A stretch of DNA of 64,000 nt from Rutidosis leptorrhynchoides (taxonomy: Eukaryota; Streptophyta; Magnoliopsida; Asterales; Asteraceae): NCBI RefSeq assembly GCF_046630445.1, contig NC_092340.1, positions 20,004,001-20,068,000 of the forward strand, in the 5' to 3' direction. Positions 17,211-29,000 of this stretch are shown here, piece after piece. Position 1 is the first letter of the stretch, and each line of letters opens with the position of its first letter. The position numbers and the translations under genes were made by a program. The notes below the pieces were generated by a model. That model had not been told where the DNA came from and made no database searches. It saw nothing but the letters and a program-made list of their open reading frames with translations.

Positions 17211-17410
17211 CATGTATTCTCAGCCCAAAAATATATTGCAAAAGCATTTAAAAAGGGAGCAAATGAAACTCACACATATAAATATTATAAAACAGTTAAT
17301 AAAGCATTTGCATGTATTCGCAGTTCAAAATATATTTCAAAAGCATTTAATAAAGCAGTTGTAAAAACAGCGCATGTATTCTCAGTCCCAAAAATGTAAA
17401 GAGTAAAAGG
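17211..17410. repeat. Three tandem copies of an LTR motif
   Basis: GCATGTATTCnCAG followed by a CCCAAAAAT-like stretch and AAAGCATTT begins at 17210, 17310 and 17372. The first and third copies end in the same GGGAGCAAATGAAACTCAC. Other LTRs here carry this block once (for example at 4733 and 31613), so it has expanded in this LTR. Confidence 0.75.
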
Positions 17411-17617
17411 GAGCAAATGAAACTCACCTGACAACTTCAGAAATAAATCACAGAGAGGTGACCGAATATCGGAATGCAAGTAACCGTAGACTCAACCTAG
17501 AGAACATATGTTGGTCAATAAGTGTCTAATAAGCTAGGTCGGTCCATAGGGTAAGGATAGTCCTATTGCTCAAGTCCGACTCATAAATTTAGCAAAGTTT
17601 AGCAAAAGTCGACAAAA

Positions 17618-17731
17618 GTCAACGGAAGTCAAAGTAAGTCAAACACAAGTCAAAAACAGTCAACATGGTCAACATAAATAAACAATCTCATAATATTACC
17701 CAAGTTGGTCAAATAGTCAAACATAAGTCAA
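17618..17731 (-). promoter_or_regulatory. Cluster of nine W-box motifs in an LTR
   Basis: On the minus strand TTGACY occurs nine times, with plus-strand RGTCAA ending near 17622, 17632, 17642, 17653, 17663, 17672, 17712, 17720 and 17731. TTGACY is the binding core of WRKY factors. Position within the U3/leader relative to the start site is unknown. Confidence 0.6.
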
Positions 17732-17975
17732 ACTTAGGTTATCTATTTTTACTTAGAAAAAAAATATTATTTACATATATGTATTTTTTAGGTATTTTGT
17801 AGCTGATTCCGGGTCCCATCAACTTTGATATAATACCTTAGGTCGTGACCATTGGAAAGTATATCATCCCACCTTTCTATAGACAGTTTATTTGACAAAA
17901 ATGGAGTTACGGTTTGAAAGTTATGGCCTCGCGAAAACAGCCTCCCGAAACATAAACTGCTGATAAAATGCTAAG

Positions 17976-18390
17976 TGTTCAAAATCAGCAACGATTACCC
18001 ATTTTCACGCTTGTTTTAAACCTGTTAGGCTTAACAAAATTATACATATAATATATCGTGTTAAAGCATGTCATAAATAATTTCAAAACCAATTAATAGT
18101 TTTTATCCAGACTTAACTGATTTCAACTTACGAGTCCGCAAATTAGACCCAAGAGTCATTTTTGACACTTTACTAAAACTAAAAGTCAGCCCCAACATCC
18201 TGTTTTCAGGCTCGTTTTAAACTAGTTTTGACTCGAAAAAATCATACATATCTTATATCATTTTGAATCATCTCATATCTACTTTCTGACCCAATTAATA
18301 GCTTTCGCCATAACTTAATCATTTATAATTTACGAGCCTACAAATTGAGCCCGAGAGTTATTTTGACACTTTCACTAAAATAATAAAAAT
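17976..18390. repeat. Direct repeat of about 207 bp, two diverged copies
   Basis: Both halves contain, in order, a GCTTGTTTTAAAC or GCTCGTTTTAAAC block, a CCAATTAATAG block, a TTACGAGyC block and a TTTTGACACTTT block. A third fragment of the same kind is seen at 51640-51840. Confidence 0.65.
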
Positions 18391-20840
18391 TTTCCATTGA
18401 CAACTCAAATTCCAAACCATAATACTTGAGCATGTAAAAATCATGTCATAAGTTTAAAAATGATATTTTAGACGTGTTACATACCTTTGATCCTCAAAAT
18501 TTCGCATATTGGTCAAAGTAGGCGCGTATGACTCAAATGAGTCATAAATACCCATTTTGATCAAAACATGCCAAAAATCATTTTTAAAACATTACAAACT
18601 TCATACTTACTTAAATTTATATATCGGATGTGTCCTCGATGCCCGTTACCCATTTTGACACTTTTTGGCTTAAACAGGTTAAATGTCCAAACGAACGGTT
18701 TAAATTACATGGTTTATACATATACAAAATTACCACTTTAGAACACCCCACACTATATGAAATAGTTAATATAAGTATATTAAGTTCATACAAAAAGTTT
18801 CAAGTCTCAAGTATTGGTCATTATTTTTATAACCCGAAACATTTGCAAAAACAGAAGTTTAAAACAAGGTTTACAGCAGCAACTTCTGTGATTTTCAGAA
18901 AAATCATCGCAACTCCAAATCAGTCACCGCCAATTGGAGATGCGGAGATTTTAAGTGGAGAATCTACCCAATTTTTCGTATAGTCTGATTTGTCCCAGAA
19001 AAGCCCCAGTTATAGAATACGTTAAACTATGTTCGTGCAGTTTTCAGAAATCAAACAGCATTTTTATTAACATGTACCAAACTTTGAACGAGCGTAAAAG
19101 TCTAAAGAAAATTCGAATCGACCCGATTCTTGAGTCTAATATCAGTGGTTTTTCAATTTCAACAACCCTATGAACTTATATTATCAGTTATATGTCATTT
19201 AGCATGCCAAAAACGTTCACCTTTAATCATACCAAAACATAACTTCAATCGTTCATAACTTAAGTTCTATAAATCGAAAACATATGATATCTAAACGAAA
19301 AGTTAATAATTTTTCAAGCTCTTTTCAAATATTATCATGCCAAGAACAGATTGTAAACTCAACTTTCCCAGATTAGCAATATCAAATACGAATTTTCAAA
19401 CCAAAATCAATTAATTACAATTTTTGATCTAGAAATCGAAATCACGCAATATCTATATGAAAAATTAACTACTCTTCGATAGAAATTCAATTATGAACTT
19501 TGATTAACTGTATTTAATATGTAAGAATGAGTTCATATCAGTTCAAAAATGGGATTTCATTATAACTACTCAAATGATCAATTAAACACCATTTCATTTG
19601 TAAATATTCAAGGACTTGAGCACTAGACACTATATCTACCCTAATATGTATCAAAAATATGAAAACTCAAAAATTAGAGTTTTTAAAACTTACCCTAATC
19701 AAGAAATTATTGGTATAGATGTGTAGAGCTCTTCGAGAAGAGTCCGAATATGTAAACGATTTTATGATCAAGTGATTTCTTGAAGGTGTTATTGAGGAAG
19801 GAAGATCGATGAAGATGATGAATAGTAGATGGGTGTTCTTAAGAGAAAAATTGTTTACGTGGTTGTTTGATGAAATAAATCCGATATAGATAATATAGAT
19901 AAGATAGAGTCACGAGTAAATATCTATCTCAATAATAGATATCACGGGTATTAACTGTATAGTCACGGGTATAGATATATCATGGGTGTAATATTAAATA
20001 AACACGGGTTATAAATTTTTGTAGTCACGGGTTTACTAGTAAGAAATATAGATATAATATATAGTCAAGGGTAATTAACAATGGCATTTACGGGTATCCC
20101 TAAAATATATATATTAGATATTTATTAGATTTTTATCCGTTATCTAAAACCCAATGTATTTTGCCTTAACATGTTTCTGTGATTGATAAATTTTATATTT
20201 AAAAAAAATACATCTATGTATATTATTCGAAACCTTTTATATTTAATTCCAGTCAATTATTAAGATTATGTTTAAATATCACTATAATATTTAAATTATA
20301 TGATAGAGTAATTATAATGTTTATAAGTCATGTGTTACGTAAATTATGGGAGTAGTTGGCAAGTGGGTTGCGAATTTTTATATCCATTATATAATATAAA
20401 ATATTATAATAATAAACTGAATTATTAGTTTGAATTATTAAACCGAATTATTAATTTGAATTATTAATTCATTTATTAGTTTGAATTATTAGTGTATAAA
20501 ACTATATATCTAGAAACGTTCGCATAATACGCGTATAAATACTTGTTGAATAAAAATATAAGTATCATCATCCTACTTAATTAAAATAATTTTCAAAACT
20601 CAATTGTTATATAACCTAATTATTAAAATTAATAATCATACATTTTGTTGTCTTAAAATATATATATATTTTTTTTTCGTTTTCACTAACCGTAGTGTTT
20701 TCAAAAAAAAAAAATGTAACTAATATTAATAGTAGTATATTATAAAAAAAAAATTTACATATAAAATTGTAGATTTTAAGTAACGGTTGTTATGTTTTTT
20801 AACGAAAAGTTAACGGAAAAAGTCGGGTTATTACAGTTAC

Positions 20841-21979
20841 CTCCAGTACGTGAAGTAGAGTATAAAATCGATTTAGTTCCAGGTGCTACGCAAGTTGCAG
20901 AAGCTCCTTACAGATTAGCTCCGTCAAAAATCCGAGAAATGATGTCTCAGATACAGGAACTGTTAGATAAGGGGTTTATTCGACCAAGTTCTTCACCGTG
21001 GGGTGCTCCTGTTTTTTTTGTGAAAAAGAAAGATGGGTCGCTTCGTATGTGTATAGATTACCACGATCTGAATAAGAGAACAATAAAGAATAAGTATCCG
21101 TTACCGAGAAGAGGTGATTTATTCGATCAGTTACAGGGTGCTTCTTACTTTTCAAAGATTGATTTATGTTCAGGGTATCATCGGGTACGTGTTGCAGAGA
21201 CTGACATGCCGAAAACAGCGTTCAGAACAAGATATGGTCATTATGAATTTCTAGTTATGCCATTCGGGTTAACGAACGCGCCAGCAGTGTTTATGGATCT
21301 AATGAACAGAGTGTGTCGTCAGTATTTCGACAAGTTTGTGATTGTCTTCATAGATGATATTTTGATATATTCAAAAACCGGGAAGGATCACGCAATACAT
21401 TTGAGGTTGGTATTAGAACTTCTGAAACAGGAACAGTTGTACGCTAAGTTCTTTAAGTGTGAATTTTGGTTACGGGAAGTGCAGATTCTGGGCCACGTAA
21501 TTTGTGAGCAGGGTATTAAAGTGGATCAATCCAAAATAGAGGCCATAATGAATTGGAACTCGCCGAAAACTCCGACAGAAATTAAAAGTTTTCTGGATTT
21601 AGCAGGTTATTACCGCTGGTTTATCAAAGACTTCTCTAAAATAGCAGGTCCATTAAATAAGTTAACCAGAAAAGATGTAGCCTTTCGATGAACTGATGAA
21701 CAAGAAAAGGCTTTTCAGACTCTCAAACAGTTGTTATGTCAAGCGCCGGTTTTAGCTTTACCAGAGGGATCGGAAGATTTTGTGGTTTACTGTAATGCGT
21801 CACGCGCTGGTCTGGGTTGTGTTTTGATGCAGAGAAATAAAGTTATAGCATATGCTTCACGACAATTGAAAGATCATGAACGAAATTACCCTACTCATGA
21901 TTTAGAATTAGCCGCGGTTGTTTTTGCTTTGAAGCTTTGAAGACACTATTTGTATGGTACGCATTGTGAAATCTACTAT
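20841..21979 (+). pseudogene. Ty3/gypsy (Tekay-like) RT and RNase H, decayed and truncated
   Basis: Continuation of the pol gene broken at 16428. The frame begins with [18 protein letters not shown] palm motifs are clear: [32 protein letters not shown], and the catalytic FIDDIL at 21347-21364. TGA at 21689 replaces a conserved Trp codon. The frame then continues into RNase H, where the usual catalytic Asp of the YCDAS motif is Asn (YCNAS). A second Trp-to-TGA change occurs at about 21940. The sequence ends abruptly at 21979 in an A-rich tandem repeat, with no integrase, so the 3' half of the element is gone. The Met at 20792 lies in the inserted LTR and is not a real start. Confidence 0.92.
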
Positions 21980-22183
21980 AAAAAAAAAAAAAAAAAAAAG
22001 GTATTCAGAATACATGACATCACTTCAAAGAAATATGTTCACACACACTAAAAAAAAAAAAGGTATTCAGAATACATGACATCACTTCAAGGAAATATGT
22101 TCACACACACTAAAAAAAAAAAAAAAAACAAGGTATTCAGAATACATAACATCAGTTCAAAGAAATATGTTTTCACACACTAA
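21980..22183. repeat. A-rich tandem repeat, three copies of 62-70 bp
   Basis: Each unit has an A-run of 12-20 bases, then GGTATTCAGAATACAT, a CATCA-TTCAA block and ATATGTTCACACACACT. Units begin at 22000, 22062 and 22132. The array separates the truncated gypsy element from the F-box gene and may be part of that gene's 3' flank. Confidence 0.9.
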
Positions 22184-22327
22184 AATTACAAGAAAAATCA
22201 CAAAAAAAGGGTAATTCATACGAGTAATACATAACATCAATTCCGCCGGGGGATATACTTCGTTAAATTGCTTATGTTGCTGAACCGCTTCGTTAAAAAA
22301 ACAGGGTATTAGTCTATTATCAGTTAG

Positions 22328-23407
22328 TTACACACGTGTCCAAGTTGGGAAACCTTCCTTTCCCATTATTTGTAATATCCTGACATCTGCTCTCTGTATC
22401 TTAAAACACTCTTTTCCTTGTGAAGTAACTTTTGGGCAATCCGTCATGTACAACACGGATAACAATTTGCAACCATTACCTAAAGCTAGTAATCCTCTAT
22501 CACAAAGGTCCCCTGATTTGTTCACATGTAGTCTCTCCAAATTTTGACAATTCGATCCAATCGAAACCCAATCAGGGAGCCCGATTCCACTACAACAATC
22601 AAAGCTCAACTCTTGAAGATAAGGACACCCTTTCGATATTTTCATGATGATGCAGTCGTCCATAACAAAGAACAATTTCGAAAAAGTTAGGATTTTAAGA
22701 TTTTTAGCAATGCCTGAACCGATTGCCGCACAACCGATTGCAGCCAAACGACGTTGATTCTCATTAAGGTAACCACAATGATAAACTTGTAGATACTCAA
22801 GACCGCCTCCACTTAAAAGTCCATTCGGGTAAAGGACGTGTGAATCGGCTTCTAAATAAGTCAAAGTTGACGAAAAACCTTGTTCGGATCTTACTCCAAC
22901 AACTTTGATACAACTAAACATCTTGAGTGCTCGAAGTTGAGGACAATTCTGTTTAAGAAGCGAAATTCCAGTGTCTGTTACGTTCTGGCAGCCAATAAGA
23001 GACACATTCGTTAACAATTTATTAGCATATTTGGTTAATGTTTCCAATCCATTGTCCGTAATGGTAGCGAAAGAAAGTTGAAGAGCCGCCATATATGGCG
23101 GTGACCCAAAATGCATATAACGTTTAAGGCATTCACCAAGCACAATCGACTCGCAACGGTTGTATGAATTACGTAACACGGTTGAGGTTTTAACATCATC
23201 CAAGCATTCACAACTTAAAATTGCGGCATAAAGAAAACGACGGCACGTTCGTCTAAAAGACCTTTCATGACTCACTCGGAATAGTTTCCGGTAAATGAGG
23301 CTCAGAAGGTCATCCGGAAGCTGTGTAATTAGACACAACCCCTGTTTTCCATCTTCGCTATTAACATCCATTCCATTTATCTGTAAACAACTCTCCATCA
23401 ATATCAA
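22328..23407 (-). CDS. F-box / leucine-rich repeat protein
   Basis: A 359-codon intact frame, the only convincing gene here. Residues about 25-62 form an F-box (ITQLPDDLLSLIYRKL then an RRTCRRFLYAA helix), the part that binds the SKP1 adaptor in SCF ubiquitin ligases. Residues about 105-345 are cysteine-containing leucine-rich repeats (for example NVSLIGCQNVTDTGISLLKQ and LERLHVNKSGDLCDRGLLAL), which would select the substrate. The pseudogene paralogue at 52996-54075 begins at the Met equivalent to residue 13 (MDVNSEDGKQ, 23371), so that Met may be the true start. An upstream CTACAG acceptor suggests 5'-leader introns. The target is unknown. No signal peptide or membrane segment is seen. Confidence 0.9.
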   Translation of the reverse strand: MILMESCLQINGMDVNSEDGKQGLCLITQLPDDLLSLIYRKLFRVSHERSFRRTCRRFLYAAILSCECLDDVKTSTVLRNSYNRCESIVLGECLKRYMHFGSPPYMAALQLSFATITDNGLETLTKYANKLLTNVSLIGCQNVTDTGISLLKQNCPQLRALKMFSCIKVVGVRSEQGFSSTLTYLEADSHVLYPNGLLSGGGLEYLQVYHCGYLNENQRRLAAIGCAAIGSGIAKNLKILTFSKLFFVMDDCIIMKISKGCPYLQELSFDCCSGIGLPDWVSIGSNCQNLERLHVNKSGDLCDRGLLALGNGCKLLSVLYMTDCPKVTSQGKECFKIQRADVRILQIMGKEGFPTWTRV

Positions 23408-23414
23408 TATCTGA

Positions 23415-23549
23415 CTGTAGATAGATCAAAAGGAAAAACAACAGTAACTAAATCAGTTAAATTGCATTGCATCATTTAATCAAAGAATACAATACAAACC
23501 CTAATTATAATTATAACTATAATTATAATTAATTTGGTAAAACAATTAC
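23415..23549 (-). other. Probable 5'-UTR intron of the F-box gene
   Basis: The minus strand shows AACAG|GTAATTG at 23549 and a CTACAG acceptor at 23415, seven bases upstream of the first ATG. Further donor-like sites, AAAG|GTAAT near 23977 and CCAG|GTAATC near 24112, suggest more leader exons. The paralogue keeps the GATCTACAG acceptor near 54118. Confidence 0.45.
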
Positions 23550-24320
23550 CTGTTTAAATCCTAGGTGAAACAATAGACAGTGAAAAAAACAATACATATA
23601 TATTATTAAACACACTACGATTTCAAAGAAGAAGAAAAAAAATGTATGAAGATTAAAGTTATTTCCTTTTACCCGTTAAAGAAGAAAAGAATTAATCTTG
23701 TAAGATATACCACCAATGGGTTACAGATCAACTACAATTATGCAAGGCTTTATATCAACAAACAAATTGTAATAAATATTATCAAATACTGTAATAAAGA
23801 GATCACAATCACATGACTCGTCAAGTTCAACTATATCAATTCACAATTAACTTCCGGTAGACAAGTCTAGTACCGAGTAGTATTAGACAGCAAATTTTCC
23901 AAAATCAACATATAAATAAATAAACCAAATCAAAAAAAATCTGAATCTAACATTACATGTGATCGAGTAATTACCTTTAATCGATTACGCTTACCCAGAT
24001 CGAGATTGAAAAAGTCCAACACATTTTTATTTTTCACCAGAAAGAAAGATCTCGTTCGTTTATACAGTAATTATGATTTTGATTAAAATTCAAATTGTTT
24101 AAATCGATTACCTGGTCGGGACTGAAAGAGCCGCAGTCCAGTTCTTCTAACAGATACGAAGTACTTGTGTTTCGCAACTGCTTTCGTAGAATTTAAGGAT
24201 ATAAGAATTGTCGATCTATTGAAACCTAAAGTACAAATAAAGTTCAAATTTCGTATATGGGCTTTTAATAATAATCAATCAATCTCGCAAGCCCAACCTC
24301 AGGCCCCTTCTTAGATTAAT

Positions 24321-24558
24321 ATAATTATTCATTTTAATCCAAAATTTAAGTTGAGATTTAAGAGATAAATCTCAAGCTTTAGATTAATATAATAATTGAA
24401 TAAAATTAAAAAAACAGGACAATCACATGTGATTGGCTAGGATTTAAAATTAGCGGGCAATCACATGTGATTTCATGACAATCACATGTGATTTTAAAGA
24501 TTCAATCACATTTGATTATATAAGATCTCAACTTAAATTTTGAATTCAAATGAATATT
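24321..24558. mobile_element. MITE-like inverted-repeat element upstream of the F-box gene
   Basis: The left arm (24321-24359, containing AAATTTAAGTTGAGAT) is the reverse complement of the right arm (24523-24558, containing ATCTCAACTTAAATTT) over more than 30 bases with few mismatches. Between the arms are four copies of a 14-bp palindrome, AATCACATGTGATT, at 24421, 24459, 24480 and 24504 (the last with one change). No target duplication could be fixed. Confidence 0.65.
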
Positions 24559-24589
24559 TCATTAATTCTAGTTATATTATTATCTGCTT

Positions 24590-25792
24590 GTTAATTCCCG
24601 TAAATTCGCTATGTTATATAAAAGTAAAAACTAGGACATGGATGACATATACTTGGTCGATCTAATAAACTAGTAAGAATTATGATAGCGATGACACGGT
24701 TCTATTAGAATCATTGAAGCACTCGGAAGAAGCAATCACAAAATCAACTTTCAATCGCCATGAACAATCGCCATGAACAGGCAGAGAGAAAAGAATTTTG
24801 TATCATGAACCGATGAAAAAAGTGAGAAACTGATGGGTATATCACCAACCACGTGTCTCATTATTGTATTAGGAACACTAGGTAACGACAATTTTAGACG
24901 CAAAATTGAGATCATTTGATAAACAAAACGACAATGGCATGTTGGGCTGATATAATTTATATAAATGCATTTACTATCACGGTTTTAACTAACGTATATT
25001 TACATGTATATCAAGGATAGATATTTTATTGTATATGAAATATATATACATGGTTTTAATTTTAAAACTACATGTTTTTTGTTTTCCTATGCATGATGAA
25101 TCGAGTACTACATAAAACAGATACAACGTGGTTTAATACATGTTTCTTTACTAAGGTTACGCACAAATAAATAGTACAAGTACGTACAATATATAATATA
25201 CGCGTAATTATTTTGCACTAAAAGTGTTCCTTTTGTTTAACGTTGACAAACGTCAGTTAAAATGAAATAAAAAGTGACCAAGAAGACCAAAACGTCTTGT
25301 GATAAGATGATCAACCATAAAAACTTGTAAACATCAATTGTATGAAGTAAATCTTTAAAATTCAGATACCGTTAAAAATTAAACGTGGGCTTCTCGAACG
25401 ATTAGTTTTGTGAGCTATCAATTACCTTATACAAATATGTGCAATTAACAGTTTAGTGTTGGTGAAAACCGAGAATTGTAAAAAACGACATGATTGTCTT
25501 AGATTTCTATTAATCATCATTCTAAAGTATATAGATAATGGGTTGTCTGTCTTCTTCCCCTAACTCGAAAAGTATAATTTGTCACAATCGACAATTAATA
25601 TTTCCAGGACATATGTTAATATTTCAACATCGGTACCCTTAAATTGTTTGTCTACATTACTTTTATCGTTTTAGTGTTTGTCAATCTTTTCGAGTTCCTA
25701 TCTAAGAGTACATTGATCTAAGAGTACGCTGAAGTATTTGATCTGGGTGGATCCAAAACCCAATCCGATAATCAAGGAGTTAAATGAGGAGA
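24590..25792. other. AT-rich intergenic stretch, nothing recognised
   Basis: No frame longer than about 60 codons, no repeat arms and no RNA gene were seen on either strand. It may hold F-box gene promoter sequence at its left end. Confidence 0.6.
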
Positions 25793-25800
25793 TCGGCTTG

Positions 25801-26010
25801 CAGGGGCGGATGTATTAGTAATTGAGTGGTAGCACAGGATACCACTGAAATACGCGATGTAGTGGAAATTTTTTGGAGGTTTTAACTAGTGACACCACTG
25901 GATAGTGTAAATTTTTTTGAGTGACATCATTAAAATAAGCTATCTAGTAGAAAATATCTTGGGATTTTAACCGGTGACACCAGTGACTACCATTTCTAGA
26001 TCCGCCACTG
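25801..26010. mobile_element. hAT-type MITE, 210 bp
   Basis: Terminal inverted repeats CAGGGGCGGAT and ATCCGCCACTG bound the element. Perfect 8-bp duplications TCGGCTTG flank it at 25793-25800 and 26011-26018. An 8-bp TSD with CAG...CTG ends is diagnostic of the hAT superfamily. The interior has two related sub-blocks (CACTGAAATACGCGATGTAGTGGAAA and the block at 25924-25963) but no coding capacity. Confidence 0.95.
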
Positions 26011-29000
26011 TCGGCTTGTTGCATGATTTTCTCAACTGATAAAAATATGGGTTTAACTCATGATCTATATGTGGCATTTGATAGGGTAGTGCATAGGTGG
26101 AAACGTGCTTCAATTTTATTAATATATAATGCAATGTAATTATACACATATCCGCATGCCTATACAGAATACGCATACAAGTCCTAATCTGCGTACTAGA
26201 TGCTATAATATCTATACGCTTATACAGCATAAAGGGTTTAGCCGCGCTCCTTATGCGCCTATACCATTGGATGCCTCCTTATCTGACTTGGTCAAACGTA
26301 TACCTTATTCATCAAGTAAAACGATAAGATTGATCCTTATTTGGTTTCCTTAATTAACGCAAGTTAGTTAGGGAAAGATTACGATTATATGGGGACAGGA
26401 TTCTATTCAACCCCTAATTGCTAGCCTATAAATAGATGGCTCTAAAACCATAAGAGGTACAACGTTTCGGACGTTAACAAAGCATACTCAATCGGAAGAA
26501 TAAACATTCTTGCGATCTTCATATTCATCTAAGACTTTCAGGTATGTTCAATGAACTTTGAAACCTTCATGCCTTAGGGGCCACTCGACTTTGTATGCTA
26601 AGTCGTTGATGGACTTACATTCGACCACCCTACATGAGTCATTGCAACTCCGATACGGGTTATCCACGACTAACGTTCGGAGGTTCGAATCATGTTTGTC
26701 CTTAAACCCCTTTATTGCACTCAAGCGTAGGATCACCCTGACCATGTGAAAATATGCTTGATCAATTGGCTCCATCCGTGGGATTCGAACCCACGACCAT
26801 GTGGTTACTGAACGTTCGCGTCTTTGAGAAAAATCAACATGAAGTTGAATCCATCTAAATGCAGTTTTGGAGAGGAAGAAGGAATATTTTTAGGGCACAT
26901 AATTACTGAACGCTGCATTCATGCCAATCCAAAGAATATAGAAGCAATTGAAAGCATGCCTTCACCAAAGAGCAAAAAAGATGTGCAAAGCCTAACAGGC
27001 AAACTTGCGGCCCTAACAAGATTTCTTTCAAAATTCGCAGAACGTTCGTTGTCGTTCTTTGGAACGTTAAAAAACTATCTCAAAGAGACAGATTTTAGGT
27101 GGACAGATGAAGCAGAGAGTGCTTTTCAGGAGATGAAAAAGTTGCTGAAGGAACTTCCAACGTTGACCGCGCCTATTCCAAGAGAAACATTGATACTATA
27201 CTTGTCTGCATCAAAGGAAGCAATAAGCTCGATTTTATTAGCAAACCGAGGGCAGGTACGCCATTTATGCTTATAACTTATCATTTAATTTAATTCAATA
27301 GGCCTTAGTATGTTATTTTTTGTGTTTATAATGTGTGCCATGAGACATCAGTGCAAATGCCTGTATATTTTGTTAGCAAGGCCTTAACAGGCAGTGAGTT
27401 AAATTATCCTGCTATTGAAAAGTTGGTGTATGCCCTAGTGCATACAACAAGGCGCCTAAGACGCTACTTTCAAGCACACCCAATTATGGTTTTAACAGAC
27501 AACCCATTTAACATTTAACAGGTACGGCTAATGCACAAGTTAAGTATACTTATCGTGGGCATAGAAATAACTAAAAATAACAAACTCATTTATAACGTTG
27601 CTATCAAACAAGTATTGTACAAACCAGAAAATTCTGGGCGGATGGCCACATGGGCTATTGAATTGGGCGAGCATGAAATAAGCTTCTCCCCAAGGAGTGC
27701 GGTCAAAGAGCAAGTTGATCAAACATAAATCTGCTCAAATAGTAAACTTTGTATCATATCCGCTAATCCTTTACTTATAGTTTCTTTTTGCGAGATGTGA
27801 GAGACATTTTCTAAAACAGATTTGTCTTTCAACTCTTTTAGCTCTTTTTCTAGGATTTCTATTTTACTTTGTAATGTAGTTATTTCATTCTTAATTTCAA
27901 TTTTATTTTCCAGTTGATTATTATTTGCTTAATACCAATCATGTGACTGAATGACTAACTCGGAAACTAATTGTTGTACGTCCTCGGGAGTTTTAGAAAG
28001 AGTTGACCCACCAGCGGTGGCATCAATTTCTTTTCTAGTAGTAACTGTTATATTTTTTATAAAAATGCATTAATCTTTGAACATCATCTAGTCCGTGTTG
28101 AGGGCATGACTTTATTAATTTTTCATATCTAGTCCAAGTATCATATAAAGTTTCTTGAGTAATTGTTATATTTCTTTTGGTAGCTAATTCTAACGTGTTG
28201 CGACCTAACGACACTGCACAAATGATGCAGAAGTATCCTCACATTTTCCTGACTCCAACACCTGCCTCAGCTTAAATTTCGGGACGAAATTTCCATTAAC
28301 AGGTGGGTAATGTAACGACCCGACTTTTTCGACTTGCTTTTATGACTTGTATTTTAGCGAAACTGCGTATTTGTGCGTACTGTGCTACTTTATACTCTGG
28401 AACCTTTATATTCATGGTTTACTTTCATTTATATATTAAAACGTGCCTTAGAGTACGTAGGATACTTAACTTGTTCACCGGAAGCTTTTATAACCGTTAG
28501 TGTCACTTAACGTTTCGAATAAACTGCGAACCGCGCACACATTTAACTTTTGTCATAATCGGAATATTATGACTACGAAATATTAATTATTATTTTATAA
28601 AAATAATTACTTGGGTTTTTGGATGCTTAATTATGCGTAGTAATTTAATTATGCTTACTAGTTAGTCTTGTTGGACTTTCTACCTTGTTGGACCTAAGCC
28701 CACCCTACTCTAGCTAGTAGCCCATTTATTTAGCCCACTTATTAATTACTAGTGACCCATTAATATGTAAGACAAATGCTCATTTATTAGAGGGAACATG
28801 CTAGCATTTATGTCAAGTATTATCCTTAATGTTGCATGGGATCCTAACATAAGCACCAACTTTAGACAACCATTAACCAAAAAGCAAACTTTTGTCCCTG
28901 TTGTCCCCCCTCTAAATCACAGCCACCACCACCACCCTCACCCCTCATTCACCTATAAATAACACCCTTATTCCATTCATTTAACACTTGCTCTCATTTG

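Larger units (their letters stand above)
16429..20835 (-). mobile_element. Solo LTR, 4.4 kb, inside gypsy pol
   Basis: Starts TGTAACGACCC, ends GGGTTATTACA, and has perfect 5-bp duplications. No primer site, polypurine tract or second LTR lies inside, so it is a solo LTR. Orientation is minus by comparison with the LTR at 28311, whose start TGTAACGACCCGACTTTTTC resembles the minus strand of this 3' edge. It holds the shared palindrome at 17068-17079, a triple repeat (17211-17410), a W-box cluster (17618-17731) and a 207-bp direct repeat (17976-18390). Frames such as 18630-18983 have no recognisable domain and are regarded as chance. Confidence 0.9.
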